From Leptospirales bacterium (GTDB lineage: Bacteria; Spirochaetota; Leptospiria; Leptospirales; Leptonemataceae): a stretch of DNA of 5,462 nt. Numbering within the stretch: the stretch's first letter is position 1; the number at the start of each line of letters is the position of its first letter. Below the pieces are notes generated by a model that made no database searches, was not told the origin of the DNA, and saw nothing but the letters and a program-made list of their open reading frames with translations. Shown here piece by piece: positions 1 to 4,626 of this stretch. Where the stretch lies: positions 1 to 5,462 of the forward strand of contig JABAAI010000059.1 in assembly GCA_014238825.1 (NCBI GenBank), read 5' to 3'. A program made the position numbers and the translations under genes.

Positions 1-144
1 ATTAGTAGCATTCCCAATTTTCTCATAATATTCTAGAGGCTCTAATTTCTCTGGATTAAGTTTAAGGACAACTCCAACCCCAGCTGGCCCAGGGTTACCA
101 CGACAAGCTCCATCACAATACAAATGTACATATTCTTCTTTCAT
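1..144 (-). CDS. rnhA: Ribonuclease HI, N-terminal part (gene runs off the left edge)
   Basis: Reading the minus strand from the ATG at 144-142 gives 48 uninterrupted codons to the window edge. The segment 'YCDGACRGNPGPAGVGVV' (residues 9-26) is the first beta-strand and turn of the RNase H fold. D11 is the expected first metal-binding catalytic aspartate and GNPGP is the family signature. The last residues, 'IGNATN', lead into the 'TNN-AE' region that carries the catalytic glutamate, which would lie just outside the window. Family members cut the RNA strand of RNA-DNA hybrids in the cytoplasm, for example R-loops and primers. The start is well placed because the fold begins within ten residues. 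There is no Shine-Dalgarno sequence; the upstream bases are nearly all A and T. The gene follows the tRNA-Arg gene on the same strand after 19 bases. It could belong to an RNase HI-like subfamily rather than strict RnhA. Confidence 0.88.
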   Translation of the reverse strand, partial: MKEEYVHLYCDGACRGNPGPAGVGVVLKLNPEKLEPLEYYEKIGNATN

Positions 145-156
145 TTAAATAATAAA

Positions 157-162
157 ATTATA
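157..162 (-). promoter_or_regulatory. Possible -10 box (TATAAT) for the RNase HI gene
   Basis: On the minus strand, bases 162-157 read exactly TATAAT, starting two bases after the tRNA discriminator. Transcription from it would begin near 150, only about six bases before the ATG at 144, giving a nearly leaderless mRNA. That would fit the missing Shine-Dalgarno sequence. No convincing -35 box is visible, since that position falls inside the tRNA gene. A TATAAT in an AT-rich spacer can also arise by chance, so read-through from the tRNA is an equal alternative. Confidence 0.22.
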
Positions 163-163
163 C

Positions 164-235
164 TACCCTCGAGTGGAATCGAACCACCGCATCTGGCTCC
201 GGAGGCCAGCGCTCTATCCACTGAGCTACGAGGGC
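164..235 (-). tRNA. tRNA-Arg, anticodon CCG
   Basis: The minus strand folds as a full 72-base tRNA. It has a 7-bp acceptor stem (GCCCTCG with CGAGGGT), TA, a 4-bp D stem (GCTC/GAGC) and an 8-base D loop. The anticodon stem is 5 bp (CTGGC/GCCAG) with the loop CTCCGGA, then come a 4-base variable region and a T arm with the loop TTCGATT. The anticodon CCG reads the arginine codon CGG. The downstream fusA uses CGG at codons 362 and 667. The discriminator is A (base 164), as is common for tRNA-Arg. CCA is not encoded: the bases after the discriminator read GTA, so CCA must be added enzymatically. Two stem pairs are G-U: G1-U72 at the acceptor end and the outer T-stem pair. Confidence 0.95.
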
Positions 236-340
236 AATTATTCTTTATTAAAATGGCAAAAGTTAGCCGTCTACTATCTTTATAAAATTCTTTGCATTCA
301 TAGATCATTAGCTATTTTTTCACTTTATCTCACAGGTAAT

Positions 341-369
341 TTGCTATGAAATTTAACTTTAATTTAAAT
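341..369 (+). promoter_or_regulatory. Weak candidate promoter for the rpsL operon
   Basis: TTGCTA (341-346) and TTAAAT (364-369) are separated by 17 bases, and each matches the sigma70 consensus at four of six positions. Transcription would start near 376, giving an rpsL leader of about 60 bases that includes the hairpin at 408-428. The region is so AT-rich that matches of this quality are expected by chance. A stronger site may have been missed. Confidence 0.15.
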
Positions 370-407
370 TAATTCTTGCTCTATCGCTCTTTACTAAGAA
401 AGTGGTC

Positions 408-428
408 ATCGGTAGGTTAGTACCTGAT
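408..428 (+). promoter_or_regulatory. Small hairpin in the rpsL leader, just before the start codon
   Basis: ATC (408-410) pairs with GAT (426-428) and GGTA (411-414) pairs with TACC (421-424). T425 is bulged and the loop is GGTTAG. This 7-bp imperfect stem ends seven bases before the rpsL ATG at 436, covering the place where a Shine-Dalgarno sequence would sit. An alternative register is AGGT/ACCT with a TAGT loop (414-425). It could influence initiation or act as a protein-binding site, but a stem this short may be chance. Confidence 0.25.
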
Positions 429-435
429 ATATTTT

Positions 436-810
436 ATGCCAACAATAAATCAATTAATCCGTAAAGAACGCAAAAAATACACATCTAAGACAAAGTCTCC
501 TGCTTTACTTTCTTCACCACAGAGAAGAGGAGTCTGCACTCGTGTAATGACTTTTACTCCAAAAAAACCTAACTCTGCGCTCCGTAAAGTTGCTCGTGTT
601 CGCTTGACAACAGGAATAGAGGTCACTGCCTACATACCTGGTGAAGGTCATAATTTACAAGAGCATAATGTTGTATTAATACGTGGAGGAAGGGTCAAAG
701 ATTTACCTGGAGTAAGATATCATATTATACGTGGCACGTTAGACACTCTTGGTGTTGATAAAAGAAATCAAGGGCGCTCTCGATATGGAGTCAAAAAACC
801 CAAAGCATAA
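436..810 (+). CDS. rpsL: Small ribosomal subunit protein S12 (uS12)
   Basis: The 124 residues match the usual length of bacterial S12. This protein sits at the 30S decoding centre and helps monitor codon-anticodon pairing. The N-terminus 'MPTINQLIRK' fixes the start at 436. Residues 40-51, including TPKKPNSALRK, form the conserved loop at the A site. K43 and K88, the positions where streptomycin-resistance changes are known in other bacteria, are the ordinary lysines. 'GGRVKDLPGVRYH' (84-96) includes D89, the aspartate that RimO methylthiolates where that enzyme is present. The C-terminus 'GRSRYGVKKPKA' is typical. It is the first gene of the cluster, and rpsG follows after 16 bases. No Shine-Dalgarno sequence precedes it; GGTAGG at 411-416 is too far upstream. 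The wording 'YHIIRGTLDTLGV' is the part that most suggests a Patescibacteria-like source. Confidence 0.98.
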   Translation: MPTINQLIRKERKKYTSKTKSPALLSSPQRRGVCTRVMTFTPKKPNSALRKVARVRLTTGIEVTAYIPGEGHNLQEHNVVLIRGGRVKDLPGVRYHIIRGTLDTLGVDKRNQGRSRYGVKKPKA

Positions 811-813
811 AGC

Positions 814-819
814 AGAGGT
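814..819 (+). promoter_or_regulatory. Ribosome binding site of rpsG (AGAGGT)
   Basis: AGAGGT lies seven bases before the rpsG ATG at 827, inside the 16-base gap after the rpsL stop. It is the only clear, well-spaced Shine-Dalgarno sequence before any gene start in the window. It shows that the organism can use this mode of initiation even though its neighbours lack it. Confidence 0.75.
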
Positions 820-826
820 AAATTAA

Positions 827-1300
827 ATGTCACGTCATTCTGGAATAGTACATACTCGCGATATCGCTCCTGATCCTGTATATAAGGATAAAAATATTGG
901 ATCATTTATAAATTTTATAATGCTAAGTGGTAAAAAATCAAAAGCTCAAACTATATTTTATAAAGCAATGGATATAATCAAAGAGAAAACAAAAGAAGAA
1001 GGTGTTGAAATTTTCCGTAAAGCACTTGAGCAGATAAAGCCACTCCAAGAAGTTCGATCACGCAGAGTAGGAGGAGTGACTTACCAAGTGCCCCGTGAAG
1101 TTCGTCCTGAACGCATGCTAACATTAGCTTTTAGATGGCTTACATTGTATTCTCGCACACGCAAAGAAAAAGGAATGGCGGCAAGACTAGCTGCTGAATT
1201 AATTGATGCTTCCAAAGGACAAGGTGGAGCCGCTAAGAAACGAAGCGATGTTCGTCGCATGGCAGAATCAAATAAGGCTTTCAGTCACTACCGTTGGTAA
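827..1300 (+). CDS. rpsG: Small ribosomal subunit protein S7 (uS7)
   Basis: This 157-residue protein is of normal length for bacterial S7. S7 nucleates assembly of the 30S head on the 3' domain of 16S rRNA and contacts E-site tRNA and mRNA. Visible family blocks are 'PDPVYKDKNIGSFINFIML' near residues 15-33 and 'EVRSRRVGGVTYQVPREV' at 75-92, which includes the beta-hairpin region. The C-terminal block is 'RRMAESNKAFSHYRW' (143-157). In most relatives that block reads '(T)HRMAEANKAF'; here residues 142-143 are V-R instead of T-H, a mild departure. The start at 827 is backed by an AGAGGT ribosome binding site. The gene lies between rpsL and fusA in the classic str order. The 16-base rpsL-rpsG gap is too short to hold the long S7 autoregulatory structure known from E. 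coli. Confidence 0.98.
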   Translation: MSRHSGIVHTRDIAPDPVYKDKNIGSFINFIMLSGKKSKAQTIFYKAMDIIKEKTKEEGVEIFRKALEQIKPLQEVRSRRVGGVTYQVPREVRPERMLTLAFRWLTLYSRTRKEKGMAARLAAELIDASKGQGGAAKKRSDVRRMAESNKAFSHYRW

Positions 1301-1324
1301 AATTATAGCTCTTACGCTTATATA
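1294..1324 (+). promoter_or_regulatory. Weak candidate internal promoter before fusA
   Basis: TTGGTA (1294-1299, at the end of rpsG) is followed after 19 bases by TATATA (1319-1324), part of a TATATAAAA tract. Both the spacing and the -35 match are poor. It is listed because the 50-base rpsG-fusA gap is the largest break inside the operon and fusA has no ribosome binding site. Such a promoter would give EF-G its own short-leader mRNA. Confidence 0.13.
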
Positions 1325-1350
1325 AAATTAAAACCTATACCTAAATTATC

Positions 1351-3453
1351 ATGCCACGAGATATTAGCTTAGATAAAACACGCAATATAGGCATAATGGC
1401 TCATATTGATGCTGGTAAAACCACTAGCACAGAAAGAATATTATACTACACAGGACGCACATATAAAATTGGGGAAGTGCACGAAGGAGCTGCCGAAATG
1501 GATTGGATGGAGCAGGAAAAGGAACGTGGTATTACCATTACCTCTGCTGCAACTACTACTTTTTGGAGCGGGTCGGATGGTAAAAGAGAAAAACATCGTA
1601 TTAATATAATAGATACTCCCGGTCACGTAGATTTTACTGTTGAAGTAGAGCGATCTCTTCGTGTCCTAGATGGCTCTGTTGCTGTTTATGATGGAGTAGC
1701 CGGAGTTGAACCACAAACTGAAACAGTATGGAGACAAGCAGACCGATATGGAGTGCCACGCATATGTTTTATAAACAAAATGGATAGAATGGGTGCAGAT
1801 TTTTATTTTTCTCTAAACACAATTAAAGATCGCTTAGGAGCAAATGCTGTTCCTATTCAACTACCTATTGGTAGTGAGGCGGACTTCCAAGGAGTTATAG
1901 ATTTAATAAAAAACAAAGCTATTGTCTGGAGTGGAGAAGAACTTGGCGCGAAATTTGAATGTATAGATATTCCAGATGACTTGAAAGAAAAAGCCACTAG
2001 TTATCGATCGCAATTAATAGAAGCCGCAGCAGAATGTGACGATGAAATTTTAGAAAAATACTTAAATGACGGAGATTTGAATCAGAATGACTTAATGAAA
2101 GCAATTCGCATAGGAACACTTGCTATGAAAATATTCCCTGTGACTTGTGGGACAGCTTTCAAAAACAAAGGAATACAACCCCTTTTGGATGCTATCTTAG
2201 ACTATTTACCTTCTCCTCTAGATGTTCCTGCAATTTCTGGTACTGACATGGATGATGAATCTAAGGACATGTTCCGTAAAGCAGATGATAAAGAACCTTT
2301 TTCAGCTTTAGCATTTAAACTAATGTCTGATCCTTACGTTGGTAAATTAACGTATTTTCGAGTATATTCAGGGATGCTGAAAAAAGGCTCCTATATCTTA
2401 AATGCAAGCAAGAATAAAAAAGAGCGTATCGGTCGGCTCTTGCAGATGCATGCAAATAATCGCGAAGAAGTTGAAGCTGTTTATGCTGGTGACATCGCGG
2501 CATCGGTAGGCCTCAAGGAAACATCCACGGGCGACACTCTCTGCGATGAAGTAAACCCAATTATCTTAGAAAGTATGACTTTCCCTGAACCCGTCATTGA
2601 CTTAGCGATAGAACCTCATACTCGTGCTGATCAAGAAAAACTAAGCACTGCTTTAGGACGTCTTTCTGACGAAGACCCAACTTTTAGAGTAAAAATGGAT
2701 AAGGAAACAGGACAGACAATTATTTCAGGGATGGGAGAGTTACACTTGGAGATTATTGTAGATAGACTTAAGCGTGAATTTAAAGTTGAAGCCAATATAG
2801 GCAAACCACAAGTAGCATATCGAGAAACCATCTGTAAAGAGTTAGAAACAGAAGGAAAATATATTAAACAAAGCGGGGGCCGAGGACAATATGGTCATTG
2901 CTGGTTACGTATTAAACCAAATAAGCCTGGTGAAGGTTACAAGTTCACTAATTCAATTAGTGGTGGATCTATACCGCGAGAATATATCCCAGCTATCAAC
3001 AAGGGTATCGAAGAGGCAATGTTAAGCGGTGTAATCGCTGGTTATCCTGTAGTTGATGTTACCGCGGAAGTATACGACGGTTCATTCCATGACGTAGACT
3101 CATCTGAAATGGCTTTTAAAATCGCAGCATCAATGGCATTTAAAGAAGGATCAAAGAAAGCAAAGCCAGCTCTTCTAGAACCAATTATGGATGTAGAAGT
3201 TGTTACACCAGAAGATTACATTGGAGATGTAGTTGGTGATTTAAATCGCAGACGTGGACATATCGGATTAATGGAACCACGTGGAAATGCTCGCGTTGTT
3301 CGTTCAGACGTTCCATTATCCGAAATGTTTGGCTATGCCACAGACCTACGGAGTGCAACCCAAGGAAGGGCTAATTATACAATGCAATTTAAACATTATG
3401 CAGAGGTACCTCAAAACATAGCCAATGAAATTTCCGAAAAAACTATCGGATAA
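1351..3453 (+). CDS. fusA: Elongation factor G (EF-G)
   Basis: The protein has 700 residues, the usual length for this cytoplasmic GTPase, which drives translocation of tRNA and mRNA on the ribosome. All G motifs are intact: AHIDAGKT (17-24), RGITI (59-63, switch I), DTPGH (88-92, with catalytic H92), NKMD (142-145) and the CGTAFKNKG region (266-274). The G' insert follows the NKMD motif. Domain II starts near 'EPFSALAFK' (315-323). Domain III includes 'GMGELHLEI' (460-468). Domain IV carries the two tip loops 'SGGRGQYGH' (508-516) and 'FHDVDSSE' (579-586), with H580 at the position implicated in translocation. Domain V follows 'LLEPIM' (608-613). The start at 1351 gives the standard N-terminus 'MPRDISLDKTRNIGI'. 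No Shine-Dalgarno sequence is visible in the 50-base gap after rpsG. The last ten codons overlap the next gene in another frame. The wording recalls Parcubacteria-type EF-G. Confidence 0.98.
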   Translation: MPRDISLDKTRNIGIMAHIDAGKTTSTERILYYTGRTYKIGEVHEGAAEMDWMEQEKERGITITSAATTTFWSGSDGKREKHRINIIDTPGHVDFTVEVERSLRVLDGSVAVYDGVAGVEPQTETVWRQADRYGVPRICFINKMDRMGADFYFSLNTIKDRLGANAVPIQLPIGSEADFQGVIDLIKNKAIVWSGEELGAKFECIDIPDDLKEKATSYRSQLIEAAAECDDEILEKYLNDGDLNQNDLMKAIRIGTLAMKIFPVTCGTAFKNKGIQPLLDAILDYLPSPLDVPAISGTDMDDESKDMFRKADDKEPFSALAFKLMSDPYVGKLTYFRVYSGMLKKGSYILNASKNKKERIGRLLQMHANNREEVEAVYAGDIAASVGLKETSTGDTLCDEVNPIILESMTFPEPVIDLAIEPHTRADQEKLSTALGRLSDEDPTFRVKMDKETGQTIISGMGELHLEIIVDRLKREFKVEANIGKPQVAYRETICKELETEGKYIKQSGGRGQYGHCWLRIKPNKPGEGYKFTNSISGGSIPREYIPAINKGIEEAMLSGVIAGYPVVDVTAEVYDGSFHDVDSSEMAFKIAASMAFKEGSKKAKPALLEPIMDVEVVTPEDYIGDVVGDLNRRRGHIGLMEPRGNARVVRSDVPLSEMFGYATDLRSATQGRANYTMQFKHYAEVPQNIANEISEKTIG

Positions 3454-4585
3454 AAGTAAAATCATCTACTTAAATCACTGTGGTGTTTCCCCTCTATATC
3501 AAGGGGCTGTAGATGCGGGTCATTTTTTTGCTAAAAAACATCATGCCTTAGGCATTAACATTTTTTCTAAGTACGGGCAGATATTAGATTTGCTACACAA
3601 AGCTGTTGCCTCTTTTCTTTCCACTAAAGACAGCAATATCTCTTTTATACGCAATACAGCAGAAGGACTGTCAATGATTGCAGAAAGTTTCCCTTTTAAA
3701 AAAGGAGATGAAATAATCAGTTATGAGCATGAATATCCCTCTAATCACTATCCTTGGCTCTTGCAAACACGTAAAGGAGTGAAGTTGATATTGCTTAAAA
3801 ACAGTGTTTTAAATAAAAAAAAAATTTCAGAAAACATTGCTCATCTTTGGTCCTTGGAAGATTTAGAAAGAGCAATAACAAAAAAAACACGTATCATAGC
3901 TCTGAGCCATGTACAATTTACAAGTGGCTTCTCTGCAAATTTAAAAAGATTAGGGAATATTTGCAAAAATAGAAATATCTTTTTAATTGTTGATGCTGCC
4001 CAAAGCATGGGAGCTATGCCTCTTTATCCAGAGAAATGGAATATTTCAGCTATAACTAGTTCTGGTTGGAAATGGCTTATGGGACCCATAGGTTCTGGCT
4101 TATTATATACAAGCCCTAATCTGCGTGATAATTTATCTTTTACTATGGCAGGAGCAGACTTAATGAAACAAGGTGAAAATTACTTAGATCACAAATGGCA
4201 ACCATATAAAGATGGTCGCCGTTTTGAATATAGCACTCCGTCATACGAGTTAGCTTATCAACTCCTTGCATGTTTTAACGATATTTTTAATAAATATTCT
4301 ATAGAAAAAATTTATAAACAAATTGTAAACTTACAGCACATATTTTTAAAAGAAATAGATGTAAAATTATTTTATCCAATAGAATTTCCACCTGAACATT
4401 CTTCTTGTATTTTAAGTATGATTAGTAATAGAAATCCAATACACATAGCACACGATGCTTTAGAGTCTAATAATTTATGCATTTCTGCTAGAGAAAATTA
4501 TGTACGCATAGGAATTCACTTTTACAATACACCTGAGAAAGTTAAAAAAGCCGCTAAAATATTAAATAGACTAGGCGCTAAATAA
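3425..4585 (+). CDS. Class V aminotransferase-fold PLP-dependent enzyme, substrate unknown
   Basis: This 386-residue protein has the layout of the class V fold, the group that includes cysteine desulfurases, isopenicillin N epimerase-like proteins and kynureninase. 'IYLNHCGVSPL' (14-24) is the typical substrate-site start. 'IRNTAEGL' (75-82) matches the cofactor phosphate-binding turn. 'LIVDAAQSMG' (187-196) supplies D190, which should bind the pyridine nitrogen. 'SSGWKWLMGPIGSG' (212-225) supplies K216 as the Schiff-base lysine. 'FEYSTPSY' (267-274) and 'VRIGIHFYNTPE' (360-371) complete the pattern, with R361 the likely substrate-carboxylate arginine. Before that arginine the sequence is 'CISARENY', with no 'GHHC'-type cysteine loop, so a SufS-like desulfurase is unlikely. 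The ATG lies inside fusA, giving a 29-base overlap. No later ATG, GTG or TTG precedes the conserved N-terminus, so this start is well supported. AGAGGT at 3402-3407 lies 17 bases away, too far for a normal ribosome binding site, so coupling to fusA translation is likely. Confidence 0.88.
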   Translation: MKFPKKLSDKSKIIYLNHCGVSPLYQGAVDAGHFFAKKHHALGINIFSKYGQILDLLHKAVASFLSTKDSNISFIRNTAEGLSMIAESFPFKKGDEIISYEHEYPSNHYPWLLQTRKGVKLILLKNSVLNKKKISENIAHLWSLEDLERAITKKTRIIALSHVQFTSGFSANLKRLGNICKNRNIFLIVDAAQSMGAMPLYPEKWNISAITSSGWKWLMGPIGSGLLYTSPNLRDNLSFTMAGADLMKQGENYLDHKWQPYKDGRRFEYSTPSYELAYQLLACFNDIFNKYSIEKIYKQIVNLQHIFLKEIDVKLFYPIEFPPEHSSCILSMISNRNPIHIAHDALESNNLCISARENYVRIGIHFYNTPEKVKKAAKILNRLGAK

Positions 4586-4590
4586 TATCT

Positions 4591-4626
4591 CTTTTAATGT
4601 ATTTACTGTATATTAAGATTTAAAAG
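4591..4626. terminator. Weak AT-rich inverted repeat between convergent genes
   Basis: CTTTTAA (4591-4597) and TTAAAAG (4620-4626) are perfect inverted repeats separated by 22 bases. They straddle the 27-base gap between two convergent stop codons, and the right arm lies within the last codons of the minus-strand gene. The position suits a bidirectional terminator. However, the stem has one G-C pair, the loop is long and no clean U-tract follows, so it would be a poor intrinsic terminator. Nothing better is visible in the gap. Confidence 0.2.

Larger units (their letters stand above)
236..435. other. Divergent intergenic region between tRNA-Arg and rpsL
   Basis: These 200 AT-rich bases lie between the minus-strand tRNA and the plus-strand ribosomal operon, so they should hold promoters for both. 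I see no convincing protein gene. What can be pointed to is a weak sigma70-like pair for rpsL (341-369), an 8-codon mini-ORF at 346-372 preceded by AGGT, a T6 run at 315-320 with only a 4-bp stem before it, and a small hairpin at 408-428. No strong promoter for the tRNA could be chosen by eye. Confidence 0.85.

Noticed and set aside
302..320. T6 run at 315-320 as an intrinsic terminator
   Set aside because: Only a 4-bp AT-rich stem (ATAG/CTAT) precedes it, and no gene on the plus strand ends nearby to need terminating.
425..433. Extended -10-like TGATATATT just before rpsL
   Set aside because: It ends two bases before the ATG, so transcription would begin inside the rpsL coding sequence. It is probably chance in AT-rich DNA.
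1406..1609. A 67-codon plus-strand frame inside fusA
   Set aside because: It lies wholly within the EF-G G domain in another frame, has no ribosome binding site and no recognisable protein. It is a shadow of fusA.
1441..1626. A 61-codon minus-strand frame opposite fusA
   Set aside because: It is antisense to the conserved EF-G GTPase motifs, with composition explained by the fusA codons. No independent evidence supports it.
2315..2831. Two minus-strand frames of about 62-66 codons opposite fusA (2315-2503 and 2631-2831)
   Set aside because: Both are antisense shadows of EF-G domains II and III, without ribosome binding sites or recognisable motifs.
436..4585. Possible UGA recoding (as in Gracilibacteria or SR1)
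   Set aside because: All complete genes read through with the standard code, end in TAA, and use TGG for tryptophan. No in-frame TGA has to be read as an amino acid.
3425..4585. Naming the PLP enzyme as cysteine desulfurase (sufS/iscS)
   Set aside because: The fold and PLP residues fit, but the catalytic cysteine loop is not visible at the expected place. A symbol would overstate the evidence.
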